This document shows positions 56,814 through 64,000 of a stretch of 64,000 bases of DNA, piece after piece. The stretch lies in NCBI RefSeq assembly GCF_004341625.1, contig NZ_SLZG01000004.1:310001-374000 (forward strand), in the 5' to 3' direction. Source of the stretch: Rhizobium sp. BK376. GTDB lineage: Bacteria; Pseudomonadota; Alphaproteobacteria; Rhizobiales; Rhizobiaceae. The notes under the pieces were generated by a model, which searched no databases, had not been told where the DNA came from, and worked only from the letters and a program-made list of their open reading frames with translations. Within the stretch, counting starts at the first letter, position 1, and each line of letters begins with the position of its first letter. The position numbers were made by a program, and so were the translations under genes.

Positions 56814-58583
56814 GTGTCACTTTTCAAAGTCTACGCTAGAGCTCTCAAGTATCTTGGCGCGTATCGATATCGCGTTGCTCTCGTTGTGCTTGCAAATATC
56901 GCGCTTGCGATGATCACCGTATGGGAACCCGTTCTCTTCGGTCGCATCTTCGACGCGATCTCGAATAAAACGGCAGTCGCGCCGACCATGATGATCTGGG
57001 CCGGCTTTGCCGTTTTCAACACGATCGCCTTCATCGTCGTCTCCCGCGAGGCGGACAGGCTGGCGCATGGGCGCCGCGCCACGCTTCTGACGGAAGCCTT
57101 CGGCCGCATTATTTCGATGCCCCTCTCCTGGCATAGCCAGCGCGGCACGGCGAGCGCGCTGAACACGCTGCTGCGCGCCTGCGAAGCGCTGTTCGGCCTC
57201 TGGCTCGAATTCATCCGCAACCATCTGTCGACCGCGATCGCGCTTGTCGTGATGATCCCGACCGCCATCTCGATGGACCTGCGCCTGTCCGGCGTGCTCC
57301 TCCTGCTCGGCATCTTCTACTGGGTGATCGGCCGCCTCGTCATGAAGCGCACCAAGGACGGCCAGACCTCGGTCGAAAGCCACTACAATACCGTCTTCTC
57401 GCATGTCAGCGACTCGATCAGCAACGTCTCGGTGCTGCATAGCTACAACCGGATCGAGGCCGAAACCAAGACGCTGAAGGCCTTTACTCAGGACCTGCTC
57501 AACGCCCAGTATCCTGTTCTCGACTGGTGGGCGCTCGCCGGCGCGCTGAACCGCACCGCCTCGACCGTCGCCATGATGGCGATCCTGATGATCGGCACGC
57601 TGATGGTTCAGGACGGCTCGCTGCGCATCGGTTCGCTGATCACCTTCATCGCCTTTGCGAACGTGCTGATCGCCCGCCTCGAGCTGCTGCGTAACTTTGC
57701 AACGCAGATCTTCGAAGCCCGCGCCAAGTTGGAAGACTTCTACGAGTTGGAAGATTCGGTCCGCGAACGCGAAGAACCGGCCGGCATCGGCGAGATCAAG
57801 GACGTCAAGGGTGAAGTCGAATTCCGCGACGTCTCCTTCGGCTTCGGCAACACCTCGCAGGGCCTGCATGACGTGTCCTTCACGGTCAAGGCCGGCCAGA
57901 CGGTCGCCATCGTCGGCCCGACGGGCGCCGGCAAGACGACCCTGGTCAACCTGCTGCAGCGCGTCTTCGACCCGCAGAAGGGCCAGATCCTGGTCGATGG
58001 CACTGACATCACCAAGGTCAGCCGCAAGTCGCTGCGCCGCCATATCGCCACCGTTTTCCAGGACGCCGGCCTGCTGAACCGTTCGATCAGCGACAACATC
58101 CGCCTCGGCCGCGAGAGCGCCACCGAAGAGGAAATGCGCCAGGCCGCAGAGGCCGCTGCCGCTGCCGACTTCATCGAGACGCGCGAAGGCCAATACGAGA
58201 CACGTGTCGGCGAACGAGGCAACAAGCTGTCCGGTGGTGAGCGCCAGCGTATCGCGATCGCCCGTGCCATCCTCAAGGATGCGCCGATCCTGGTACTCGA
58301 CGAGGCGACCAGTGCGCTCGACGTGGAAACCGAAAATCGCGTGAAGGCTGCTATCGACAACCTTCGCCAGAACCGCACCACCTTCATCATCGCTCACCGT
58401 CTCTCGACGGTCCGGGAAGCGGACATGGTGCTGTTTCTCGAAAACGGCCGCGTCATCGAAAAGGGCGGCTTCAACGAGCTCAGCCAGAGCAACGGCCGCT
58501 TCGCAGCCCTGCTGCGCGCCAGCGGCATCCTGACGGACGACGAAGTCCGCAAGGCTCACACGACAGATACGGAAGCTGCATAG
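56814..58583 (+). CDS. ndvA: Cyclic beta-(1,2)-glucan exporter NdvA/ChvA
   Basis: NdvA moves cyclic beta-1,2-glucan across the inner membrane; mutants in Sinorhizobium and Agrobacterium fail in nodulation or plant attachment. The 589-residue half-transporter has family length, six TM segments in the first ~320 residues, and an ABC domain: GPTGAGKTTLVNLLQRVFDP, LSGGERQRIAIARAIL, ILVLDEATSALD, IIAHRLSTV. It starts with GTG at 56814, GAGG upstream. The synthase gene ndvB and the modifier opgC lie 4-7 kb further on. Confidence 0.95.
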   Translation: MSLFKVYARALKYLGAYRYRVALVVLANIALAMITVWEPVLFGRIFDAISNKTAVAPTMMIWAGFAVFNTIAFIVVSREADRLAHGRRATLLTEAFGRIISMPLSWHSQRGTASALNTLLRACEALFGLWLEFIRNHLSTAIALVVMIPTAISMDLRLSGVLLLLGIFYWVIGRLVMKRTKDGQTSVESHYNTVFSHVSDSISNVSVLHSYNRIEAETKTLKAFTQDLLNAQYPVLDWWALAGALNRTASTVAMMAILMIGTLMVQDGSLRIGSLITFIAFANVLIARLELLRNFATQIFEARAKLEDFYELEDSVREREEPAGIGEIKDVKGEVEFRDVSFGFGNTSQGLHDVSFTVKAGQTVAIVGPTGAGKTTLVNLLQRVFDPQKGQILVDGTDITKVSRKSLRRHIATVFQDAGLLNRSISDNIRLGRESATEEEMRQAAEAAAAADFIETREGQYETRVGERGNKLSGGERQRIAIARAILKDAPILVLDEATSALDVETENRVKAAIDNLRQNRTTFIIAHRLSTVREADMVLFLENGRVIEKGGFNELSQSNGRFAALLRASGILTDDEVRKAHTTDTEAA

Positions 58584-58620
58584 GGCCAGCGCCTGAAATT
58601 ACGGGGCCCAGACAAGACGG

Positions 58621-58655
58621 AGGCCGGAGGAGCATCGCTCTTCCGGCCTTTTTCT
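58621..58655 (+). terminator. Terminator of ndvA
   Basis: AGGCCGGA and TCCGGCCT form the stem, with internal GA/TC pairing, then TTTTTCTTGTTG. It begins 38 bp after the ndvA stop. Confidence 0.85.
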
Positions 58656-58735
58656 TGTTGTCGATCGGCGATAGCTTGTCTCCCGTATTGGCAAACCCGC
58701 CGATTGAAGCTCCGATAGGCGAGGAGGATAGCGCT

Positions 58736-59086
58736 ATGAGGGTCAAACGCATTGTCGCCAATATCCGCACGTCGGATGTCGCTCTGGCCGAGCGCTTTTA
58801 TCGCGACGTTCTCGGCCTCGATCTCCTGATGGATCACGGCTGGATCGCCACATATGGCTCGGATCAGCGGGCAACTGCCCAGATCAGCTTCGCGTCCGAA
58901 GGCGGATCAGGCACGCCCGTTCCCGATCTTTCCATCGAAGTCGATGATGTGGACGCCGTGCTGGCGGACATGAAGGCGCAGGGTTTTTCGATAGAATACG
59001 GCCCGGCGGATGAGCCCTGGGGCGTTCGCCGCTTCTATGTCCGCGATCCCTTCGGCAGGCTGGTCAATATTCTCAGCCACAGATGA
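58736..59086 (+). CDS. VOC/glyoxalase-fold protein
   Basis: A 116-residue vicinal-oxygen-chelate protein: VKRIVANIRTSDVALAERFYRDVLGLDLLMDHGWIATYG and VDDVDAVLADMKAQGFSIEYGPADEPWGVRRFYVRDPFGRLVNIL, the two paired halves of the fold. The final residues match the dioxygenase/bleomycin-resistance superfamily. Substrate unknown. GAGGA lies before the ATG at 58736; the frame to 58655 overlaps the terminator. Confidence 0.85.
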   Translation: MRVKRIVANIRTSDVALAERFYRDVLGLDLLMDHGWIATYGSDQRATAQISFASEGGSGTPVPDLSIEVDDVDAVLADMKAQGFSIEYGPADEPWGVRRFYVRDPFGRLVNILSHR

Positions 59087-59252
59087 AACGAGACGGGGTT
59101 CGCGAACGAATGGGCGATGTGGCGCATTCCAAGCCCCATGCGGTCATTCGCTGGGCTGCCCATGCTGCCGGTTGCAATTGGCATCCACACGACTAGCTTC
59201 ATGAGGAGGCCACGCTCCTTGGCGATGGCGAGACGATAAAGGGAAGCAAGGC

Positions 59253-59519
59253 ATGTGTCGAAACATCAAGCCCCTCTTCAATTTCAATCCGCCGGCGACG
59301 GACGAGGAGATCCATGATGCGGCGCTTCAGTTCGTCCGCAAGCTGAGCGGAACCAACAAGCCGTCGAAACGAAACGAGGTTGCCTTCGAAAGCGCGGTCC
59401 TGTCGATCGCCAACTGTGCCCGCGAATTGCTCAATTCGCTGGAGACGTCTCAACCGCCTCGCGACCGCGAAGAAGTGGCCGTAAAGGCGCGCGCACGATC
59501 GGCGACCAGGTTTGCATAG
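59253..59519 (+). CDS. DUF2277 family protein
   Basis: An 88-residue protein beginning MCRNIKPLFNFNPPATDEEI and continuing AALQFVRKLSGTNKPSKRNEVAFESAV, which is the DUF2277 signature including its N-terminal Cys. Function unknown; members are common in alphaproteobacteria and actinobacteria. GGGAAGC precedes the ATG. Confidence 0.85.
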   Translation: MCRNIKPLFNFNPPATDEEIHDAALQFVRKLSGTNKPSKRNEVAFESAVLSIANCARELLNSLETSQPPRDREEVAVKARARSATRFA

Positions 59520-59552
59520 AAGCGACGCTCCGCTCTGAAAGCGTCTTTTCTG

Positions 59553-60044
59553 TCAGTTGTCCAGCCAAGCTGCGAGGCCATCCAGCGTCTGTAGCCCGTA
59601 TTCGACCGCGCCGAAGCCGATGACGGCTTTTCGCCGCGCGGGGCTGGGGTGGAGCTGGCGCAGGGTCAGCACCGTCTCGCCGTCGGCCTGCTCATCGAAG
59701 GTGACAGTGGTGCGGAAACGGTCGGGATCGTTGGGATCGGGCGTGCCATAGTCCATCACGATCCGCTCGTTGGGGACGATCTCCAGAAAGTGCATGAGGT
59801 TCGCAAAGCGCTGCTCCTTGCCCTCGAACATGCCCACCATGTCAAACCGCCAGACCCCGCCTTCACGGATATCGGCCTCGTGGCTCTCGATTCTAAGGCC
59901 GGCCGGACCATACCATTCGGCCAGCGCCCTCGGATCCATCCAGGCGGCAAAGACCTTGTCGCGCGGATGATTGAGCAGTTTCACGAGTACGATTTCCCGA
60001 TCAAGCGACCAGGTGTCGAACGGATTTGCCATGTTCCTAACCAT
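59553..60044 (-). CDS. SRPBCC/AHSA1-domain protein paired with an ArsR regulator
   Basis: A 163-residue START/AHSA1-like protein: LVKLLNHPRDKVFAAWMDPRALAEWYGPAG, EADIREGGVWRFDMVG, RIVMDYGTPD, TVTFDEQADGETVLTLRQ and a C-terminal GLQTLDGLAAWL. Such hydrophobic-pocket proteins are routinely encoded with an ArsR regulator, as here. The ATG at 60044 overlaps the arsR stop by 8 bp and has GGGAAGAG upstream; an ATG four codons in is also possible. The ligand is unknown. Confidence 0.88.
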   Translation of the reverse strand: MVRNMANPFDTWSLDREIVLVKLLNHPRDKVFAAWMDPRALAEWYGPAGLRIESHEADIREGGVWRFDMVGMFEGKEQRFANLMHFLEIVPNERIVMDYGTPDPNDPDRFRTTVTFDEQADGETVLTLRQLHPSPARRKAVIGFGAVEYGLQTLDGLAAWLDN

Positions 60045-60372
60045 CCTCTTCCCTCTTGTCCAAGTAGACTTCCAGGCGATCCAGTCGTTCGGTCCAGCGC
60101 TGGCGCTCCGTGATCATCCAATCTGCCGCCTCGTCGAACCGCGCCTGCACCAGCCGGCACCACCGGCTGCGCCCGCGCTTCTCGCTGGCGATCAATCCGC
60201 AGTCCTCCAGCACCTTGAGATGCTGGGCGAAAGAGGGCAGCGCCATGTCGAAAGGCTCGGCAAGCACGCTGACCGGCACCTCGCCATCAGCCAGCCGCGA
60301 GACCACCGCGCGGCGGGTCGGGTCGCTGAGAGCGTGAAACGCAAGATCGAGAGGGGTCGAGTGATAAGGCAT
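60037..60372 (-). CDS. ArsR-family regulator
   Basis: A 111-residue winged-helix protein: LDLAFHALSDPTRRAVVSRLADGEVPVSVLAEPFDMALPSFAQHLKVLEDCGLIASEKRGRSRWCRLVQ. It lacks the Cys pair of metal sensors, and it belongs to the group found with SRPBCC partners. I start at 60372 (MPYHSTPLDLA); a frame to 60399 adds nine residues. It lies 41 bp from a palindrome that it probably binds. The gene pair is divergent from a RibD-C reductase. Confidence 0.88.
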   Translation of the reverse strand: MPYHSTPLDLAFHALSDPTRRAVVSRLADGEVPVSVLAEPFDMALPSFAQHLKVLEDCGLIASEKRGRSRWCRLVQARFDEAADWMITERQRWTERLDRLEVYLDKREEDG

Positions 60373-60413
60373 GCAACTCAGTAAAACGAGTGCAGGCATC
60401 AGTCAACAACAAT

Positions 60414-60460
60414 AAGGCACTTGCCTTAGTATTCATATTCTATATAAAGGCAATTACCTT
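60414..60460. promoter_or_regulatory. Twin palindromic operators between arsR and a divergent reductase
   Basis: AAGGCACTTGCCTT at 60414-60427 is a perfect 6-bp-arm palindrome. AAGGCAATTACCTT at 60447-60460 is a near copy 33 bp away, about three helical turns. Both are followed by AGTAT. TTGCCT and TATAAA with 16 bp between form a plausible plus-strand promoter covered by both sites. Confidence 0.7.
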
Positions 60461-60519
60461 AGTATCGGCCGCGACTATTCGGGCAGCTCTGGTGCAACCA
60501 CTTCGCAAGGAGAGTTCCA

Positions 60520-61161
60520 ATGGCAGTACGTGTCGACCTCATGATCTCGCTCGACGGTTTCGCGACAACCACGGACCAGACGCCCGAAGTCCCGTTCGGC
60601 GAGGACTGGCCGCGTCTCGTCGGAGCATATGCGGCAACCCGAACATTCCGAGAGCGCGTCCTTGGGGATACCAGCGGGGCGGGGACGACTGGTCTCGATG
60701 ACGATTACGCCAGGGAATATTTCGAGAATATCGGTGCCGAAATCATGGGCGCAGGCATGTTCGGGCTCCACAACTTCCCCGACGATCCGAACTGGCGTGG
60801 CTGGTGGGGCGAAGAGCCGCCTTTCCGGGTTCCGGTCTTCGTGCTCACCCATACTTCCAGACCCTCCATCGAGATGGCTGGCGGCACCACCTTCCATTTC
60901 CTCAGCGCCGCTCCGGCTGGTGTGCTTGAGCAAGCGGTCGCGACGGCAGGCGGCAGGGATGTACGGATCGGCGGCGGCCCGACGGTCGTTCGCGACTTCC
61001 TAAGGGCGGGTCTTGTCGATCGTCTTCATGTTGCCATCACGCCGATCCTGCTCGGGCGCGGCATACGCCTGTGGGACGACCTGCGCGGCCTGGAATCTGG
61101 CTACACGGTCAAGTCGGAAACTGCCCCGAGCGGCATCATCCACCTTACCTTCCAACGCTAA
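60520..61161 (+). CDS. RibD C-terminal/dihydrofolate-reductase-like protein
   Basis: A 213-residue protein of the RibD_C/DHFR-like fold: VRVDLMISLDGFATTTDQTPE at the N terminus, a nucleotide-binding RDVRIGGGPTVVRDFLRAGLVDRLHVAITPILLGRGIRLW near the C terminus. Such stand-alone proteins are NADPH-type reductases of unknown substrate. AAGGAGA lies before the ATG. It shares a promoter region with the ArsR/SRPBCC pair and may be co-regulated with it. Confidence 0.85.
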   Translation: MAVRVDLMISLDGFATTTDQTPEVPFGEDWPRLVGAYAATRTFRERVLGDTSGAGTTGLDDDYAREYFENIGAEIMGAGMFGLHNFPDDPNWRGWWGEEPPFRVPVFVLTHTSRPSIEMAGGTTFHFLSAAPAGVLEQAVATAGGRDVRIGGGPTVVRDFLRAGLVDRLHVAITPILLGRGIRLWDDLRGLESGYTVKSETAPSGIIHLTFQR

Positions 61162-61187
61162 CTTGTCACTTGTACGATCAGGACCAC

Positions 61188-61218
61188 AAAAAACCCGCCG
61201 AGACGATCGGCGGGTTTG
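61188..61218. terminator. Bidirectional terminator between the reductase and opgC
   Basis: AAACCCGCCGA and TCGGCGGGTTT make an 11-bp stem with a 5-nt loop. On the minus strand it is followed by TTTTTTGTGG, so it mainly terminates opgC. The plus-strand tail is only TTTGG. Confidence 0.8.
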
Positions 61219-61242
61219 GAAAGCCTTCTTGCCGTCCCGCGC

Positions 61243-62481
61243 TTATCGACCCACGCGGTCGAGGCGCTGGCCGTGCCGAATGTGGATCGGAACCGCGACG
61301 GCTCTTGCCGGAGTTTCCACGGAACGCCCGCTGCCATGGCCGCCGAGCCGCTTGTGCTCGAGATAATAGGCATAGACGAAGAGAGCGACGATGCCGGCGA
61401 CGACGTAGAGCGGGCCAACGATCTTATCCTGGTTCGTCAGGTAGAGAATGATCTGGCCCACCATCGCAAGGATCGTCCCGGCGACGAATATGTTCAGCGA
61501 ATGCCGGCCGAGGATCGTCAGCGGATGGTCTGACGGACGGCGGAAGAGCTGCGACAAGGCCGGAACGCTGATGATGATATAGGCGAGAGCCAGCACGTGC
61601 AGCAGGCGCGGCAGCGACAGGAAGGTCTTGTCGAAGCCGGTGATGACAGTGGGCAGTCCAAGCGAGGCCAGAACTTCGCCGAGGCTCCAGAGCTTGAAGA
61701 TCACCCAGACGAAGGACACGGCTACATAGGCGATCGCGACGGTCAGGAGCAGCGGGTTCCTGACGATCGTTCCCCCGCGGCGGACATGCATCATGCTGAC
61801 GATGCCGATTGTGAACAGGAACTGCCACGACAGCGGATTGAGGAACCAGAAACCTTCCACGAGCGAGTTGCGCGGGGCGATCTGATAGACGCCTGCAACA
61901 AGCCATACGGTAGCGGATACGCTAAGCGCCAGCAGCGGGCTGCGGGACTCCAGATAAAGGATGATCGGCACCATCAACAGCAGGGCGCCATACATCGGCA
62001 GGATATTGTTGTAGCCGATCTGGTGGCCGAGCAGCAGCAGCGCCGGAATGCCCTGCCGGATATTGGTCAGCACCGCCAGGATATTGACTTCGCAGAGCAG
62101 ACCGGGCCGATGAAACAGCCAGGCGCTCGAGATGAACAGCACCAGCGTCATGCAGGTCGTCATCATATGGGCGAGGTAGAGCGTGAAGGCGCGCTTTACC
62201 GCCTTCCACGACGCCACCAGTCGATTGCCCGGCTTGAAGCGACCGCCATAGGCAAGTCCGACGGCAATGCCCGAGATCAGCACGAAGCCTTCGGCCGAAT
62301 CGGAGAACCCGAAATTCTTGGTCGTCAAATATTCGAATATCTGGCCGGGAACGTGATTTATGAAGATGGCGAGCAACGCCAGACCCCGCAGCACGTCGAG
62401 GCGTGTGTCGCGCCATCCAGCTGCCTTGGAAAATCCGCTTTGATCTGCGGCCACAACCGCTCCGTTCGGACTTGAAACCAT
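61243..62481 (-). CDS. opgC: OpgC-type succinyltransferase of periplasmic glucans
   Basis: OpgC adds succinyl groups to osmoregulated periplasmic glucans, giving them charge. The 412-residue protein starts with RDTRLDVLRGLALLAIFINHVPGQIFEYLTTKNFGFSDSAEGFVLISG, the OpgC domain signature, and has about ten TM segments. The ATG at 62481 has AAGGAGAAG just upstream; a TTG at 62502 is less likely. It lies 99 bp after ndvB on the same strand and so probably modifies the cyclic beta-glucan NdvB makes. Confidence 0.92.
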   Translation of the reverse strand: MVSSPNGAVVAADQSGFSKAAGWRDTRLDVLRGLALLAIFINHVPGQIFEYLTTKNFGFSDSAEGFVLISGIAVGLAYGGRFKPGNRLVASWKAVKRAFTLYLAHMMTTCMTLVLFISSAWLFHRPGLLCEVNILAVLTNIRQGIPALLLLGHQIGYNNILPMYGALLLMVPIILYLESRSPLLALSVSATVWLVAGVYQIAPRNSLVEGFWFLNPLSWQFLFTIGIVSMMHVRRGGTIVRNPLLLTVAIAYVAVSFVWVIFKLWSLGEVLASLGLPTVITGFDKTFLSLPRLLHVLALAYIIISVPALSQLFRRPSDHPLTILGRHSLNIFVAGTILAMVGQIILYLTNQDKIVGPLYVVAGIVALFVYAYYLEHKRLGGHGSGRSVETPARAVAVPIHIRHGQRLDRVGR

Positions 62482-62580
62482 AGGCTTCTCCTTTTCCGGC
62501 AATCAAACGCAACTGTGGCCAAAAGAGTTCCCCCCTTTGGCCACAGCGATCAATGCACATGATGGTGAAGAGAAACTGCG

Positions 62581-64000
62581 CTATCCACCGATGGGATAGC
62601 CCTCTTCGAGGTGGGCGATCACTTGACCGTTGATTGTCACACAGTAACCCGCCGCATCGGACGATTTTGAGACCGAAATGCGGTATTTCCCTGTCGCCAG
62701 ATCAAGCTCTGCGGAGAACCCATCCCATGCAGAAGGAAGCGCCGGTTTCACGTAAAGGTGACCGTCCCTCACGCGGATGCCGAGGATGCCCTCGATCGCC
62801 ACGCGGTAGAGCCAGCCGGCCGAACCCGTGTACCAGGTCCAGCCGCCACGACCGGTGAGCTGGCCTTCGCCATAGATGTCGGCGGCAACCACATAGGGCT
62901 CGACGCGATAGACGTCGGCCGACGCCTGGTCGAGGGCGTGGTTGACCGGGTTGAGCATGTCGAAGCAACGCAGCGCGTCATCACCGCGATTCATCTCGGC
63001 CAGCGCCATGACCACCCAGATGGCCGCATGTGTATACTGTCCGCCGTTTTCGCGAACGCCCGGTGGATAGGCCTTGATATAGCCCGGATCCTTGTTCGAC
63101 TTCTGGAAGGCCGGCGCAAACAGGCGGATGATCTTGGCCTCGGGATCGACGAGTTTGTCGAGCACCGCGCCCATGGCCGCTTCGGAATGGGCCTTGTCGC
63201 CCTCGCCCGAAAGCACGCTCCAGGATTGCGCGATCGAATCGATCCGGCATTCCATGCTTTCGCTGGAGCCGAGCGGGCTGCCGTCGTCGAAATAGCCGCG
63301 GCGATAGTAGCCGCCGTCCCAGCCGGCCGTTTCCAGCGCCTTCTTCAGCTCCGGAATATGCCGCGTCCAGCGCTCGACGCGGTCCCTGTCGCCGCGGGCC
63401 TCGGCATAGGGCAGGAAGGCCTTCAGCGTGCTGACGAGGAACCAGCCGAGCCAGGTGCTCTCGCCACGTCCCTGGAAGCCGACGCGGTTCATGCCGTCGT
63501 TCCAGTCGCCGCCGAGGATGAGCGGCAGGCCGTTGCTGCCCTTGCGCTTGATCGCTAGATCGAGCGCCAGTGCCGCGTGCTCGTACACGCTGACCTTATC
63601 CTTGGAAACCGTCGGATGGTAGAAGGCGTCGTGGATCCCTGGCATGAGGGCTGCGCCTTCGATGAAGGGAAGCTCCTCATCGAGTAGCGTGCGATCACCC
63701 GTCACGATGCAATACTGGTTGATCGCATAGGCGAGCCAGACCACGTCGTCGGAAATATGCGTGCGCACGCCGGCGCCGGTTTCCGGCAGCCACCAGTGCT
63801 GGACATCGCCTTCGCGGAACTGGCGCCGGGCGGCATTCAGGATCTGCTTGCGGGCAAGATCCGGCGAATGCGTCAGGAAGGCCAGCGTGTCCTGGAGCTG
63901 GTCGCGGAAGCCGAAAGCGCCGCTCGCCTGATAGAACGCCGTACGCGCCATGATGCGGCAGCCGAGGCTCTGATAGGGAAGCCAGGCATTGATCATGTGG
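62581..64000 (-). CDS. ndvB: Cyclic beta-(1,2)-glucan synthase NdvB/ChvB, C-terminal part (cut by window edge)
   Basis: The visible 473 residues are the end of the giant NdvB protein (normally about 2,800 residues). YQASGAFGFRDQLQD, VQHWWLPETGAGVRTHISDDVVWLAYA, LILGGDWNDGMNRVG, RFDDGSPLGSSESMECRIDSIAQSW-like (YFDDGSPLGSSE) and GWTWYTGSAGWLYRVAIEGILGI are the glycoside phosphorylase (GH94) domain that sets ring size. The upstream codons run open through 64000. It is followed by opgC and 4 kb later by ndvA, completing the synthesis-modification-export set. Confidence 0.95.
   Translation of the reverse strand, partial: HMINAWLPYQSLGCRIMARTAFYQASGAFGFRDQLQDTLAFLTHSPDLARKQILNAARRQFREGDVQHWWLPETGAGVRTHISDDVVWLAYAINQYCIVTGDRTLLDEELPFIEGAALMPGIHDAFYHPTVSKDKVSVYEHAALALDLAIKRKGSNGLPLILGGDWNDGMNRVGFQGRGESTWLGWFLVSTLKAFLPYAEARGDRDRVERWTRHIPELKKALETAGWDGGYYRRGYFDDGSPLGSSESMECRIDSIAQSWSVLSGEGDKAHSEAAMGAVLDKLVDPEAKIIRLFAPAFQKSNKDPGYIKAYPPGVRENGGQYTHAAIWVVMALAEMNRGDDALRCFDMLNPVNHALDQASADVYRVEPYVVAADIYGEGQLTGRGGWTWYTGSAGWLYRVAIEGILGIRVRDGHLYVKPALPSAWDGFSAELDLATGKYRISVSKSSDAAGYCVTINGQVIAHLEEGYPIGG

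Noticed and set aside
56817..58559. 580-codon open frame on the minus strand
   Set aside because: Antisense to ndvA, with no recognisable product or ribosome site.

Overview
The window is about 64 kb of GC-rich, densely coded chromosome from an alphaproteobacterium of the Rhizobiaceae, most likely a Rhizobium close to R. etli / R. leguminosarum. The call rests on gene content: the cyclic beta-1,2-glucan genes ndvB, opgC and ndvA; an R. etli-type single-chain pyruvate carboxylase; phbAB with the aniA/phaR regulator; rpoH2 behind an EcfG/RpoE-type promoter; a SAM-II riboswitch before metA; and Rhizobiaceae-type intergenic palindromic repeats. I see no transposase, phage, plasmid replication, CRISPR, tRNA or rRNA gene. 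The content looks like chromosomal backbone.

Layout. 1-1.8 kb: an amino acid:carrier-protein ligase (cut by the window edge), an acyl-CoA dehydrogenase and a carrier protein in one operon. 2.1-5 kb: epmB-epmA facing efp, the elongation factor P beta-lysylation set. 5-9.2 kb: a YddA/SbmA-like ABC protein with a decayed ATPase domain, riboswitch-controlled metA, and an HD-domain protein. 9.3-14.2 kb: galM and an N-acetylglucosamine catabolic operon (GntR regulator, NagB-II, NagA, second SIS protein). 14.3-19.3 kb: an RND efflux pair and a lone receiver-domain regulator. 19.5-24.2 kb: an ABC-F ATPase, thiamine pyrophosphokinase, and a MarR gene divergent from a frameshifted DHA2 efflux gene. 24.7-32.6 kb: an M48 lipoprotein protease, rpoH2, carD, fdxA, an S4 RNA-binding protein and a large SUV3-like helicase.

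32.6-33.8 kb is the most unusual part: a 1.2-kb non-coding divergent region with four copies of a ~62-bp repeat, about twenty GANTC (CcrM-type) sites and DnaA-box-like ends. It is followed by four very small membrane or secreted proteins. 35-38 kb: phbB-phbA and divergent phaR, then a small membrane protein and rpmF. 38.8-43.1 kb: a GST, a 2H-phosphoesterase-like protein, mtgA, ispA and hisC. 43.2-51.9 kb: a MarR gene with a long palindromic operator, a DUF1398 protein, LysE, ispG, MFS and EamA transporters, a polar amino-acid ABC importer split by a palindromic repeat, and an FMN reductase. 52.1-56.4 kb: pyc and a LuxR solo. 56.8-64 kb: ndvA, small enzymes, an ArsR/SRPBCC pair divergent from a RibD-C reductase across twin palindromes, opgC, and the 3' part of ndvB.

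Several neighbourhoods make functional sense together: EF-P with its two modifying enzymes; ndvB, opgC and ndvA for synthesis, succinylation and export of cyclic glucan; phbA, phbB and PhaR for polyhydroxybutyrate; and a stress block (rpoH2, carD, S4 protein). Starts were chosen by ribosome-binding sites and operon overlaps. Functions come from sequence recognition alone; no database search was run.
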